A stretch of 64,000 nucleotides of DNA from Nonomuraea typhae (GTDB taxonomy: Bacteria > Actinomycetota > Actinomycetes > Streptosporangiales > Streptosporangiaceae): NCBI RefSeq assembly GCF_009760925.1, contig NZ_VRLV01000003.1:558001-622000 (forward strand), in the 5' to 3' direction. Shown here piece after piece: positions 24,732 to 33,857 of the stretch. Position 1 is the stretch's first letter. Every line of letters begins with the position of its first letter. The translations under genes and the position numbers were made by a program. The notes below the pieces were generated by a model. That model searched no databases, was not told the origin of the DNA, and worked only from the letters and a program-made list of their open reading frames with translations.

Positions 24732-25693
24732 GTCTGGTGAGCGTACAGGGCCAGGGTGCGTTCGGCCTCCGCGCGCACCCGCTGGGCCATCGCCTCGGGG
24801 GCGGTGACGCGGCCGGAGTCGCCCAGGCGCAGCGCCAGCTTGAGCACCCAGTCCTCGTCGCGGGCGCGCAGCGCGATGCGCAGCCTGCCCTCGCCCAGCT
24901 CGGTGACCGCCTCGACCGGGTAGTACTCGGCCACCCACCGCCCGGCCGCGCCGACCTCGAGCTCGACCAGCTCGTCGGTGGGCGAGGGGCGGAAGACGCC
25001 CTGGGTGACGTCGATGGGCTCGGCGTCGGCGGGCGGGTCGGCGGGCACGTCGAGGACGTCCACGCCGACCACCCGATCCAGCCGGAACAGCCGCATCGCC
25101 TCGGCGCGGTAACACCAGCCCTCCATGTACGTGCGGCCGTCGACCACCATCACCCGGGTGGGATCGACCTCGCGCGGCGTCACCTCGTCGCGGCCCGGCA
25201 CGTAGTAGCGCAGCGACAGCCGGCGCTTCCTGGTCAGCGCGTCACGCACCCGCGGCAGCGCGTCGGGGGCCGCGTCGACGTCCACCGCGACCTGGCTGCT
25301 CACCGCCGCCGCGCCCTCGCCCGCGGCCCGCTCCAGCTTGGCCACCACCCGCGGCAGCGCGTCGCCCGGCACCTCGGCGAACTCCGGCATCGCCCCGAGC
25401 ATCCGCAGCGCCACCAGCAGGGCGCTGGCCTCGTCGATGCCCAACCGCAGCGGCCGGGCGATGGTGTCGGCGTTGTCGATGACGATCTCGCCGCCGTCCC
25501 AGGAGACGTCGATGAGGTCGCCCGGGGTGTGGCCGGGCAGCCCGCACATCCAGACCAGTTGCAGGTCGTCGATGAGCTGCTTCTCGCTGAGACCGAAGAC
25601 CTCGGCCACCTCGCCGACCTGCGCGCCCGGATGCGACATCAGGTACGGCACGAGCGCCAGCAGCCTCGGCAGCCGATCAGCGCTTCCGCTCAC
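24728..25693 (-). CDS. pafC: WYL-domain transcriptional regulator PafC
   Basis: 321 residues: N-terminal winged helix (about 8-60, VGEVAEVFGLSEKQLIDDLQLV), a WYL domain (about 150-225, with RYYVPGRDEVTPREVDP and TYMEGWCYRAEAMRLFRLDR) and a WCX C-terminal extension (about 230-321). With PafB it forms the heterodimer that activates the mycobacterial mitomycin-C/DNA-damage regulon, probably by sensing nucleic acid through WYL. It follows pafB with a 113-bp gap that holds small hairpins and precedes the small membrane protein and tatA. Confidence 0.93.
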   Translation of the reverse strand: MSGSADRLPRLLALVPYLMSHPGAQVGEVAEVFGLSEKQLIDDLQLVWMCGLPGHTPGDLIDVSWDGGEIVIDNADTIARPLRLGIDEASALLVALRMLGAMPEFAEVPGDALPRVVAKLERAAGEGAAAVSSQVAVDVDAAPDALPRVRDALTRKRRLSLRYYVPGRDEVTPREVDPTRVMVVDGRTYMEGWCYRAEAMRLFRLDRVVGVDVLDVPADPPADAEPIDVTQGVFRPSPTDELVELEVGAAGRWVAEYYPVEAVTELGEGRLRIALRARDEDWVLKLALRLGDSGRVTAPEAMAQRVRAEAERTLALYAHQT

Positions 25694-25771
25694 GCCCTAG
25701 CCCCCTTCCTCACGACCACCGCCCGGTACGGCCCTGCGCCGCCGGTCCCCGCTTGCCGGGGTGACCATCAT

Positions 25772-25789
25772 GCCCGGCGCGAGCCGGGC
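25772..25789. other. Compact hairpin in the pafB-pafC gap
   Basis: GCCCGGC / GCCGGGC with a GCGA loop (7-bp stem) occurs in the 113-bp gap between pafB and pafC, with a weaker CCCCG/CGGGG stem just to its left. The gap is long for two genes whose products form a heterodimer, so the structure may be a processing site or a weak terminator. Confidence 0.35.
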
Positions 25790-25806
25790 AGGCGTCAGAC
25801 CACCGC

Positions 25807-26754
25807 TCACGCCATCGCCCCCTTGAGCCGCCTGATCACGGCCTCGCGGGCGTCCGGCGGGTCCAGCAGCACCACGTCGGACCCCATGCTGGCGATCCAC
25901 CCCGCCAGCCGCTCGGGGTCGGTGAAGCGCAGCTCCACCTCGTCCCATCCGTCCTCCGCCGCCCGGGTGAGCGTGGCGAGCTGGCGCAGGCCCTCTCCCG
26001 CGCCCTGCCGTACCCGGACGAGGGCCACGCGCTCCTCGGCCTCCTCCCCCGGGAACCCGATCATCTCCCGGAGGTCCACCCCGGCCGGGACCTCGACCAC
26101 GCCCGCGCGCCCGACGGCGGCGACCTGCCCCATGACGCGGCTGACGCGGAAGGCGCGCGGCGCGTCGCGGTCGCGGTCGAAGCCGGCGAGGTACCAGCGG
26201 CCGCGCCTGCTGACCACGCCCCACGGCTCGACGGTCCTGGTGCGCACGTTCTCGCTGCCGGCGCTGCGGTAGTCGAAGCGGACCACCCGCCGGTCGCGCA
26301 CGGCCTCCCACAGAGCGGGGAAGGCCGGGTCGCGGGTGTCGACGCGCAGCTCGAGGGCTCCGCCGACGGTCTCGTCGGTGGCCACGCCGCCGGCGCGCAG
26401 CTTCAGCAGCGCCCCCGAGGCGGCCTCGGCCAGGCTGGCCCGCTGCCACACCTGGGCGGCCAGGCCCAGCACGGCGGCCTCGTCGGGCTCGAGGGTGATC
26501 TCGGGCAGCTCGTAGGACTGGCGCTCGATGCGGTAGCCGGGCTCGTCCTCCCAGGGGTCGCGCACGACGTCGATGGGGATGCCGATCTCGCGCAGCTCGT
26601 TCTTGTCCCGCTCGAACATGCGCTGGAAGGCTTCGTCCCCGTCGCGGTCGTATCCGGGTACGGCTTGGCGGATCTGCTCGGCCGACAGCGGGCGGCGCGT
26701 GGCGAGCAGGCAGATCACGAGGTTGAGCAACCGCTCTGTCTTACGGCGCGACAT
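25807..26754 (-). CDS. pafB: WYL-domain transcriptional regulator PafB
   Basis: 315 residues from the ATG at 26754, which has GAGGAG upstream. The N terminus MSRRKTERLLNLVICLLATRR and a winged helix (about 1-70) lead to a WYL domain (about 135-225, RVVRFDYRSAG, EPWGVVSRRGRWYLAGFDRDR) and a WCX domain. It pairs with PafC as a DNA-damage-response activator; the name comes from its proteasome-accessory locus, not from a direct role in proteolysis. A longer upstream reading frame exists but runs antisense to the next gene. Confidence 0.93.
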   Translation of the reverse strand: MSRRKTERLLNLVICLLATRRPLSAEQIRQAVPGYDRDGDEAFQRMFERDKNELREIGIPIDVVRDPWEDEPGYRIERQSYELPEITLEPDEAAVLGLAAQVWQRASLAEAASGALLKLRAGGVATDETVGGALELRVDTRDPAFPALWEAVRDRRVVRFDYRSAGSENVRTRTVEPWGVVSRRGRWYLAGFDRDRDAPRAFRVSRVMGQVAAVGRAGVVEVPAGVDLREMIGFPGEEAEERVALVRVRQGAGEGLRQLATLTRAAEDGWDEVELRFTDPERLAGWIASMGSDVVLLDPPDAREAVIRRLKGAMA

Positions 26755-26793
26755 CTGCCTCACTCCTCTTGTGTTCGACGCTACCCTGCCCTG

Positions 26794-27861
26794 GTGATCA
26801 GATGGCGCAAGGGCGAGGTGACGCGGATCCGGCGCGAGTGGCCGGGGGCGGTGGAGCTCGACGTCGCCGTTCCCGAGGGTGAGGTCCGGGCGCTGGCCTA
26901 CCCTCCCCTGGTGGGCCACCCGGAACCCGGCGACGAGGTGCTGCTCAACACGACGGCACTCGCGATGGGTCTCGGTACGGGAGGTTACGCCATGGTGGTG
27001 GCCCTCCCGAACAAATTGCCGGAAGATCCCTCGGGCCCGGGTCACCTCGTGAAGGCGCGCTACACCCCGCTGCAGGCCACGGTGCTGGGCGCCGACGAGC
27101 AGGACTCGCCGTATCACGAGCTTCTGCGGGAGGCCGACTCGCTGGACGGCATGCCGGTCGTGGCGGCCGACCTGCACTCGGCGCTGACGCCGATCCTGTG
27201 CGGGCTGTACGCGGGCCGCGCGGGCACCCGGGCCGTCTACGTGATGCAGGACGGCGGGGCGCTGCCGGCCTGGTTCTCGATGTCGTGCGCCCGGCTGCGG
27301 GAGATCGGCTGGCTGGCCGGGGTGGTGACGGTCGGGCAGGCGTTCGGCGGCGACGTGGAGGCGGTGACGACGCACACGGGGCTGCTGGCGGCCCGGCACG
27401 TCCTGGGGGCCGAGGTGGCGATCGTCACCCAGGGGCCCGGCAACCTGGGCACGGGCACCCGGTGGGGGTTCTCCGGCGTGTCGGCGGGCGAGGCGGTCAA
27501 CGCGGCGGCGGCGCTGGAGGGGCGGCCGGTGGCGGCGCTGCGGGTCAGCGAGGGCGACAAACGCGAGCGGCACATAGGCGTCTCCCACCACTCGCTGACC
27601 GCCTACGGACGGGTGGCGCTGGCGCCCGCGCAGGTTCCGGTGCCCGAGTTGCCCGGGGCGTTCGGCGAGCGGGTCAAGGAGCAGGCGGCGCCGCTGGCCG
27701 TACGCCACGAACTGGTTCCGGTGGCGGTGGACGGTCTGCGCGAGGCGCTGGGCGAGGCGCCGGTGAAACTGTCGACGATGGGCCGCGGCCTGGAGGAGGA
27801 TCCGGCCTATTTCCTCACGTCAGCGGCGGCGGGCCGGCACGCGGCGCGCCTTTTGGCGTAG
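26794..27861 (+). CDS. DUF3866-family protein
   Basis: 355 residues, GTG start at 26794 (MIRWRKGEV), divergent from pafB with 39 bp between. The sequence has family landmarks such as EVLLNTTALAMGLGTGGYAMVVAL (about 48-71), VVAADLHSALTP (about 128) and TQGPGNLGTGTRWGFSG (about 211). The family is of unknown function and is usually found next to pafB in actinobacteria, as here. No signal peptide or membrane helix; probably cytoplasmic. The conserved His and Gly-rich loops look enzymatic, but no reaction can be assigned. Confidence 0.85.
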   Translation: MIRWRKGEVTRIRREWPGAVELDVAVPEGEVRALAYPPLVGHPEPGDEVLLNTTALAMGLGTGGYAMVVALPNKLPEDPSGPGHLVKARYTPLQATVLGADEQDSPYHELLREADSLDGMPVVAADLHSALTPILCGLYAGRAGTRAVYVMQDGGALPAWFSMSCARLREIGWLAGVVTVGQAFGGDVEAVTTHTGLLAARHVLGAEVAIVTQGPGNLGTGTRWGFSGVSAGEAVNAAAALEGRPVAALRVSEGDKRERHIGVSHHSLTAYGRVALAPAQVPVPELPGAFGERVKEQAAPLAVRHELVPVAVDGLREALGEAPVKLSTMGRGLEEDPAYFLTSAAAGRHAARLLA

Positions 27862-27964
27862 TCATGAGGTCCTTCAGGGGTAGACGCGAGTTCCGACCAT
27901 AGGTGGAGACGGTTCAGACCTGAGTGTGATGACGGTCACCGCCTGCGCGCGAGACCGTGGGGTC

Positions 27965-29158
27965 ATGAAAAGGACACGCATCGGGGCGGGCGTCGTCCTG
28001 GCCGCGGCGGCCATGCTGCTCGCGGCCTGTGGGAGTGGCCCGGCCCGGGGATCAGGCACCACCGCCGCTCCGTCGCCGCCGCCGTCGGCGACGGACTCCC
28101 CGGCCGGGCACGGGCTGCACGGCTCGTCCACTCCGGCTCCGGCCGCCCCGTTGCGTGAGGGCGAGCGGTTCGTGACCGCCAAGATGCCCGCGGCCTACAC
28201 GCCGGTGCCGCCCAACGGCGGCACCGACGTCTACCGCTGCTTCCTCGTCGACCCCGGCCTGGGCGAGGCCGACGCCTTCCTGACCGGCACCCAGTTCACG
28301 GCGCAGAACACCGACGTGGTCCACCACGCGATCCTGTTCCAGGTGGGGCCGGGCCAGATCGCGCAGGTGCGCGAGACCGACGCCAAGGATCCCGGCGAGG
28401 GCTGGACGTGCTTCGGCGACTCCGGCATCGGCGAGGCGGCCTGGATCGGCCACTGGGCGCCCGGCGCCGACGAGGTCCTGCTGGATCCGAAGCTCGGCTA
28501 CTCGATGCCCAAGGGCAGTGCCCTGGTCATGCAGGTCCACTACAGCACGCTCGCCCTGGACGGCAAGCCGGCGGGCAGCGACCAGTCGAGCGTCCGGCTG
28601 CGCGTGTCCTCCGACGCCCGCACCCCGCTGATGACGACGTTGTTCGCCGCCCCCATCGAGCTTCCCTGCACCGGCCGGGAGAAGGGCCCGCTGTGCGAGC
28701 GCGGCGCGGCCGTGGCCGACGTGGGCAAGCGCTTCGGCGACGAGTCGGCCACCGAGGTGGGCAACCTTCTCCAGGCCTGCTCCGGCGGCAAGGCCAGGCC
28801 CGGCCCCACCCAGCACTGCGACGTGCGCTCCCCCGGCACCTTCACCCTGCACGCGCTGGCCGGCCACATGCACCTGCTGGGGCGGGCCATCAAGGTCGAG
28901 CTCAACCCCGGGAAGGCCAAGGCGCAGACGCTCCTGGAAGTGCCCGACTACAACTTCGACAACCAGGCGCTGCAGCCGCTGCCCAAGCCGGTGACGGTGA
29001 AGAAGGGCGACACCATCCGGGTCACCTGCACCCATGACGCGTCCCTGCGCGCCCAGCTGCCCCTGCTGAGAAACCTGCCGCCCCGCTACGTGGTCTGGGG
29101 CGAAGGCACCCAGGACGAGATGTGCCTGGGCATCGGGGTGGCCTCGGCGGCGTCGTAG
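27965..29158 (+). CDS. Lipoprotein with a PHM-like copper monooxygenase fold
   Basis: 397 residues. A lipoprotein signal ends LLAAC with Cys22, followed by a Pro/Ser/Thr-rich linker. The body (about 70-397) keeps the full ligand set of type II ascorbate-dependent copper monooxygenases: His120-His121 and His192 for one copper, His301-x-His303 and Met386 for the other. In animals such enzymes hydroxylate peptides or dopamine; bacterial versions are largely uncharacterised. It should be anchored on the outer face of the membrane. It lies alone between the DUF3866 gene and a convergent DUF3291 gene whose end it overlaps by 73 bp. Confidence 0.8.
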   Translation: MKRTRIGAGVVLAAAAMLLAACGSGPARGSGTTAAPSPPPSATDSPAGHGLHGSSTPAPAAPLREGERFVTAKMPAAYTPVPPNGGTDVYRCFLVDPGLGEADAFLTGTQFTAQNTDVVHHAILFQVGPGQIAQVRETDAKDPGEGWTCFGDSGIGEAAWIGHWAPGADEVLLDPKLGYSMPKGSALVMQVHYSTLALDGKPAGSDQSSVRLRVSSDARTPLMTTLFAAPIELPCTGREKGPLCERGAAVADVGKRFGDESATEVGNLLQACSGGKARPGPTQHCDVRSPGTFTLHALAGHMHLLGRAIKVELNPGKAKAQTLLEVPDYNFDNQALQPLPKPVTVKKGDTIRVTCTHDASLRAQLPLLRNLPPRYVVWGEGTQDEMCLGIGVASAAS

Positions 29159-29583
29159 AAGTCCTTGAAGGTGAACGCCTCCGGGCCGGGCCCCTGGGCC
29201 CGGAGGACCTCCAGGCGCGCAAACCCCTCCGCCGTCGTCGGCCGGTGTCCCTCCGGGATCCACCACATCACGCTGTACGGCTCGGCGATGTGGTGGAACC
29301 ACTCCCGGCGGCGGCGCAGATAGTCCAGGTGGGCCGAGCGGTAGACGAAGTTCCACAGGGCTTCCCGGGACTCCCAGACCGACAGGGTGGTGGCCAGGAA
29401 GTCGTCGTGCTCGTAGCTCAGCAGTTCCCGGGGGTCGTCCTCGTTGGCCTGCATCCGCCAGACGAATCCGGGGGCGGCGTCGGCCAGGGCGTTGATGGGC
29501 TCCAGGCCGTCAATGAAGTCGGCGATGCGGGGGTCGTCGGCGGGGGCCAGGAGCTGGGCGACGTTCATCTGTGCCAGGTGCAT
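29086..29583 (-). CDS. DUF3291-family protein
   Basis: 165 residues opening MHLAQMNVAQLLAPADDPRIADFIDGLEPIN, a pattern typical of DUF3291, with the conserved PGFVWRMQ, SVWESREALWNFVYR and EWFHHI segments. The fold is related to antibiotic-biosynthesis-monooxygenase (dimeric alpha-beta barrel) proteins. Function unknown, possibly a small stress or haem-related enzyme. The last 25 residues fall past the conserved domain and overlap the convergent lipoprotein gene. It lies 32 bases downstream of a COG2345 regulator on the same strand. Confidence 0.82.
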   Translation of the reverse strand: MHLAQMNVAQLLAPADDPRIADFIDGLEPINALADAAPGFVWRMQANEDDPRELLSYEHDDFLATTLSVWESREALWNFVYRSAHLDYLRRRREWFHHIAEPYSVMWWIPEGHRPTTAEGFARLEVLRAQGPGPEAFTFKDFYDAAEATPMPRHISSWVPSPQTT

Positions 29584-29615
29584 GGGTCTTACCTCACCAT
29601 GCCCGGCCTTCTATG

Positions 29616-30278
29616 TCAATCTTCATTTGTTTTAGAAGGTTCCCCGAGGTCGAGAGCCACGGTCACGCAGCACTCCCCCGGCCGGGGATCGAGGGCGGCG
29701 CGGCCCGGCTCGGCGCCCATGCCCGCCAGCACTCCCCGGCACAGCGCCAGGTTCATGGCGCACACCAGCACCGGCTGCTCCTCCGACAGAGCGTGGAAGG
29801 GGCAGTTGCGCATCCGCAGGACGTCGTCCTCGGCGTAGGGCTCGTAGCCGCGTTCGCGCAGCACGCCGTCCACCGGCTCGTCCCGGTGCAGCCGCCCCAG
29901 CCGCTCCCCCGCCCGCCGGGCGGCCCGCTCGGCCCGCTCCCCGGCGCCGAGCACGTCCACGACCTCGGCCAGCAGGGAGGCCATCACCCCGTAGTCGCGC
30001 GGCGGCAGGCTCACCGCCCGCTCGGTCTTGGCCCGCGCATACACCTTGGCCGGCCGCCCGCTGCCCGGCCCCTTCTTCTCCTGGGCCCGCAGCCCGGCCG
30101 TCAGCAGCCCGGCTTCGACAAGCTTGTCCAGGTGGTGGGCGGCCAGCGTCCGCGACACCCCGACCGCCTCCGCCGCCGGCCCCCTGCCGACCCCGCCGCC
30201 CGCGGCCACCACGTAGTCGTACAACGCCCGCCGTACGGGATCCTGCAGCTGGGCCAGGGCGTCGAGGTCGTCGTTCAC
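29616..30278 (-). CDS. COG2345-type helix-turn-helix regulator, possibly metal- or Fe-S-sensing
   Basis: 220 residues. An N-terminal winged helix (about 8-75, SRTLAAHHLDKLVEAGLL, KGPGSGRPAKVYA) is followed by a domain with a Cys/His pattern: NCPFHALSEEQPVLVC, then CRG, then ECCVTV. This spacing resembles the iron-sulphur-binding region of SufR-like members of COG2345, although I cannot tell which metal it holds. It sits 32 bases before the DUF3291 gene, which it may control together with itself. Confidence 0.82.
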   Translation of the reverse strand: MNDDLDALAQLQDPVRRALYDYVVAAGGGVGRGPAAEAVGVSRTLAAHHLDKLVEAGLLTAGLRAQEKKGPGSGRPAKVYARAKTERAVSLPPRDYGVMASLLAEVVDVLGAGERAERAARRAGERLGRLHRDEPVDGVLRERGYEPYAEDDVLRMRNCPFHALSEEQPVLVCAMNLALCRGVLAGMGAEPGRAALDPRPGECCVTVALDLGEPSKTNED

Positions 30279-30287
30279 GCCGTGAGT

Positions 30288-30627
30288 CTAAGTTCCCGGC
30301 CGGTGCGCCGCGAGGACGTCCACCACGAACGCCAGGGTGCCGGCGGGCCCGATCCCGGGCGGGACACCCGGCTGCCGACCGTCCGCCCGCGCCACGCCTT
30401 GTCCAGTAGTGGACGACCGCCACGTCGCCGCCTGCAGCCGGGAGCCCTGCCCTCGGCGAGCCGGCCGACCTGGAGCCCTTCCGGCGGCCTGCGGGGGGAA
30501 GACGATCGCCGGCGCGCGCCGAACGGGCCGCCGGCTTCAGGGCGAGGTCCCGCGGCGCCGAGCAGGCGGACAGCACAGCGGTCAGCACGAGGGAGGAGGC
30601 CGGCGCGAACACCGTCGGCCGCCGCAT
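30288..30627 (-). pseudogene. Decayed FKBP-type peptidyl-prolyl isomerase lipoprotein gene
   Basis: The start is intact: ATG at 30627 opens a lipoprotein signal with lipobox LSAC. After it FKBP fragments appear in three different frames: GGDVAVVHYW (frame 1), then KAWRGRTVGSRV (frame 2), then VPPGIGPAGTLAFVVDVLAA ending at TAG 30288 (frame 3). The closing segment matches the end of the intact FKBP next door (TLVFVVDVLSAY). At about 340 bp it is too short for a full domain, so deletions and frameshifts have both occurred. Two adjacent FKBP genes by pafA are normal in Streptomyces, so this is probably the second copy in decay. Confidence 0.75.
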
Positions 30628-30644
30628 CGGCGTCCCTCCACAGC

Positions 30645-30675
30645 GACATCTCGTGGCCCCGGGCCACGAGATGTC
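30645..30675. terminator. Hairpin terminator after the FKBP gene
   Basis: A perfect 15-bp inverted repeat (GACATCTCGTGGCCC / GGGCCACGAGATGTC) around a single C lies 23 bp past the FKBP stop and 17 bp before the FKBP pseudogene start. It would insulate the dead gene from readthrough. Confidence 0.7.
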
Positions 30676-30697
30676 ACCGCGCCGCCGGATCCCTGCG

Positions 30698-31612
30698 TCA
30701 GTACGCCGAGAGCACGTCCACCACGAACACGAGCGTGCTGTTGGCCGGGATGCCCTTCTGCTCCTGCGCCCCGTAGCCCATCGCCGGCGGGATGCTCATC
30801 ACCACGCGGCTGCCGACCGGCACCCCCGTCAGCCCCTTCTGCCAGCCCTGGATGACCCCGCTCAGCGGGAAGTTCGCCGGCTGGCCGCTCGCCCAGCTGG
30901 AGTCGAACTCCTTGTCGGTCCCCCAGATCTTGCCCGTGTAGTGCACGTCGAGCGTCTGGGTGGCCTCGACCGGCTTGCCGGTGCCCTTGATCAGGGTCTT
31001 GACCACGAGGTCCTTGGGCGCCTTCTCGTCGGTCTTGGTGGTCAGCGTGGGCGCCTTGTCGCCGCCCGGGTTGACGACCTTCACGCCCTTGAGCGTCTCG
31101 CCGGTCTCCTTGCCGGTGGCGGCCTTGAGGGCGGCGGGCGGGCTGCCGACCACGTCCATGACGAAGACCTTGGTCACCTGCGACGGCGGGTTGTTCTCGT
31201 CGGCCATCACGGCCATCAGGCGGCCGCCGTGCTTGACCTTGACGAAGCCGTCCTGCAGGACCTTGGGCAGCGTCTGGTCGACCGCGATCGTCTCCGGCTT
31301 CTTGGTGTCGTAGGACGAGCCCTGGAAGGCGTTCGACTTGCCGTCCCAGTCGTAGACGGTGAGGTTGACCATCAGCTTGTCGCCGCTCTTGACCGCGGGG
31401 CCGGTGCCCTCGCTGATCACCTCGAAGGACGACTTCTTGGCGGGCGTGCCGGAGGGGAAGGTCACGGTCGGCTTGGCGTTCACGGCACCGGCGACCTTCA
31501 CCCCCGACGACGCGGCAGCCGATGTGGTTCCGCCGCCGCTGTCGGCGGACCCGCAGGCGGCGGCGGTGAAGATCAAGGGCACGGCGGCCAGTACGGCCAA
31601 GCGGCGTCGCAT
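30698..31612 (-). CDS. FKBP-type peptidyl-prolyl cis-trans isomerase lipoprotein, two FKBP domains
   Basis: 304 residues from ATG 31612. A lipoprotein signal ends TAAAC, so the protein is anchored on the outer face of the membrane. An N-terminal FKBP-like domain (about 60-165) is divergent; the C-terminal domain (about 205-304) is canonical, with LDVHYTGKIW, FDSSW, VIQGWQKGLTGVPVGSRV and IPPAMGYG. It catalyses proline isomerisation in exported proteins. It lies 76 bp downstream of pafA, its usual neighbour in actinobacteria. Confidence 0.92.
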   Translation of the reverse strand: MRRRLAVLAAVPLIFTAAACGSADSGGGTTSAAASSGVKVAGAVNAKPTVTFPSGTPAKKSSFEVISEGTGPAVKSGDKLMVNLTVYDWDGKSNAFQGSSYDTKKPETIAVDQTLPKVLQDGFVKVKHGGRLMAVMADENNPPSQVTKVFVMDVVGSPPAALKAATGKETGETLKGVKVVNPGGDKAPTLTTKTDEKAPKDLVVKTLIKGTGKPVEATQTLDVHYTGKIWGTDKEFDSSWASGQPANFPLSGVIQGWQKGLTGVPVGSRVVMSIPPAMGYGAQEQKGIPANSTLVFVVDVLSAY

Positions 31613-31688
31613 GGACAATCCTCGGGGACAGACGGCAGGTTCGCGTCACACTATCCGAGTTCGATGTAGGCCCGAGGTAAACGCACCT

Positions 31689-33047
31689 CTACATTCCGGC
31701 GATGAGCTTGTCCACCCTCTCGTCCACGCTGCGGAACGGGTCTTTGCACAGCACGGTGCGCTGCGCCTGGTCGTTGAGTTTGAGGTGCACCCAGTCGACG
31801 GTGAAGTCGCGGCGCTTCTCCTGGGCCTTGCGGATGAACTCGCCCCGCAGCCGCGCCCGGGTGGTCTGCGGCGGCACCGACTTGGCCTCGAAAATCCGGA
31901 TGTCGGACGTCACCCGTTCCACCGCGCCGCGCTTTTGCAGCAGGTAGAACAGGCCGCGTTTGCGGTGCACGTCGTGGTAGGCCAGGTCGAGCTGGGCCAC
32001 GCGCGGTGAGGACAGCGGCAGGTCGTACTTCTTGCGGTAGCGCTCGATGAGCTGGTATTTGGTCACCCAGTCGATCTCGCGGCTGACCAGGTCGAGGTTG
32101 CCGGTCTCCACCGCGCGCAGGGTGCGCTCCCACAGCTCCAGCACCCGCCGGGAGATGGGGTCGCCGCCGCGCCGGTCGACGAAGTCCTTGGCCTTGGAGA
32201 GGTATTCCTGCTGGATCTCCAGGGAGGAGGCCTCCCGCCCGTTGGCCAGCCGTACCCGCCGGCGGCCGGTCATGTCGTGGGAGACCTCGCGGATGGCCCG
32301 GATCGGGTTCTCCAGCGACAGGTCGCGCATCACCGTGCCCGCCTCGATCATGCGCAGCACCAGGTCGGTCGCGCCGACCTTGAGCAGCATCGTGGCCTCG
32401 CTCATGTTCGAGTCGCCGACGATGACGTGCAGGCGGCGGAAACGCTCGGCGTCGGCGTGGGGCTCGTCGCGGGTGTTGATGATGGGCCGGCTGCGGGTGG
32501 TGGCGCTGGAGACGCCCTCCCAGATGTGCTCGGCGCGCTGCGAGACGCAGTAGACGGCGCCGCGCGGGGTCTGCAGCACCTTGCCGGCGCCGCAGATGAT
32601 CTGCCGGGTCACCAGGAACGGGATGAGCACGTCGGCCAGGCGGCCGAACTCGCCGTGCCGGCCGACGAGGTAGTTCTCGTGGCAGCCGTAGGAGTTGCCG
32701 GCGGAGTCGGTGTTGTTCTTGAACAGGTAGATGTCGCCGGCGATGCCCTCCTCGCGCAGGCGTTTCTCGGCGTCGACGAGGAGCCCTTCGAGGATGCGCT
32801 CGCCGGCCTTGTCGTGGGTGACGAGTTCGACGACGTTGTCGCACTCGGGGGTGGCGTACTCGGGATGGCTGCCCACGTCCAGATACAGGCGGGCGCCGTT
32901 ACGGAGGAAGACGTTGCTCGATCGGCCCCAGGACACGACTCGGCGGAACAGGTAACGGGCGACCTCGTCCGGGGACAGCCTGCGCTGGCCCCTGAACGTG
33001 CAGGTCACGCCGTACTCATTTTCGAGCCCGAAGATGCGACGATCCAT
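31689..33047 (-). CDS. pafA: Pup-protein ligase PafA
   Basis: 452 residues from ATG 33047 ([13 protein letters not shown]), with GAGGTG upstream. The glutamine-synthetase-like fold shows GLENEYGV for ATP/Mg, [19 protein letters not shown] with the catalytic Asp, [20 protein letters not shown] and [13 protein letters not shown]. It activates the C-terminal glutamate of Pup and links it to substrate lysines for proteasomal degradation. In most actinobacteria prcA lies directly upstream; here 8 kb of unrelated genes intervene. Confidence 0.97.
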   Translation of the reverse strand: MDRRIFGLENEYGVTCTFRGQRRLSPDEVARYLFRRVVSWGRSSNVFLRNGARLYLDVGSHPEYATPECDNVVELVTHDKAGERILEGLLVDAEKRLREEGIAGDIYLFKNNTDSAGNSYGCHENYLVGRHGEFGRLADVLIPFLVTRQIICGAGKVLQTPRGAVYCVSQRAEHIWEGVSSATTRSRPIINTRDEPHADAERFRRLHVIVGDSNMSEATMLLKVGATDLVLRMIEAGTVMRDLSLENPIRAIREVSHDMTGRRRVRLANGREASSLEIQQEYLSKAKDFVDRRGGDPISRRVLELWERTLRAVETGNLDLVSREIDWVTKYQLIERYRKKYDLPLSSPRVAQLDLAYHDVHRKRGLFYLLQKRGAVERVTSDIRIFEAKSVPPQTTRARLRGEFIRKAQEKRRDFTVDWVHLKLNDQAQRTVLCKDPFRSVDERVDKLIAGM

Positions 33048-33132
33048 CACCTCACACTATGCCCACGGATCGGCGAGCGGGAGGGATCTTCCCAGCCGTT
33101 TTTGCGCCACGCGCGCCGCATGTGCCGATAAA

Positions 33133-33822
33133 TCACTCTTTGTGGGGTACGGCGGCGCCGCCCCCCAGCATGCGGCCCTTGCCGGCCAGGATGTGCTCCT
33201 CCATCAGCCGGCCGGCCGTGGCGGCGTCACCGGCGGAGATGCGCTCGATGATCTCCCGGTGCTGCGCGTTGGAGAGCTCCCTGGCCGCCGCAGGCTCCAG
33301 GCCATGGCGACGAAACAGGTGCAATTCCTTCGAAATATCGTCATAAAGCTCAACAAGCCGAGGATTTCCCGACAAGGCGACAATCCGCCGGTGCAGATCG
33401 ACGTTCAGCGGATAGTAGTGATCCATGTCGGCGCACCCCCGCAGCCGCTCGACCACCTCCAGCAGCTCGGCCACGTCGCCCTGGCCGGCCCGCTCGGCGG
33501 CCAGCCGACCGGCCAGCCCGAACAGGCTCGCCCGGATGTCGTAGAGCTGGGCCGCCTGCTCGACCGAGATCTCTCTGACGAACATGCCGCGGTTGGCGCG
33601 GAACTCGGCCAGCCGGCTGCGCTCGAGCTGCCGGCACGCCTCGCGGACCGGCCCCCGGCTGACGCCGAGCCGCATGGCCAGCGCCGACTCGTTGATCCGG
33701 TCGCCGCCTTTGAGCACGCCGTTGATGATCATGTTTTCCAGCTCTTCGACGATCAGCTGGGGAAGGGAGGTGGCCTGGCGCTCGGCCACGCGGCGCCGGA
33801 GCGCGTCGGTGTAATCGCCCAC
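33133..33822 (-). CDS. GntR-family regulator (FadR/FCD subgroup)
   Basis: 229 residues. The winged helix (about 22-85, LGVSRGPVREACRQLERSRLAEFRANRGMFV) is followed by an FCD domain (about 95-215) with metal-type residues in DLHRRIVALSGN and the late AQHREIIERISAGD. It is divergent from the sugar-acid operon at 33925 and most likely represses it until the hydroxy-acid inducer is present. A dyad lies in the gap between them. Confidence 0.92.
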   Translation of the reverse strand: MGDYTDALRRRVAERQATSLPQLIVEELENMIINGVLKGGDRINESALAMRLGVSRGPVREACRQLERSRLAEFRANRGMFVREISVEQAAQLYDIRASLFGLAGRLAAERAGQGDVAELLEVVERLRGCADMDHYYPLNVDLHRRIVALSGNPRLVELYDDISKELHLFRRHGLEPAAARELSNAQHREIIERISAGDAATAGRLMEEHILAGKGRMLGGGAAVPHKE

Positions 33823-33857
33823 TGGATCTTCACTACCCTACCTTCCCGCAAATTGCA

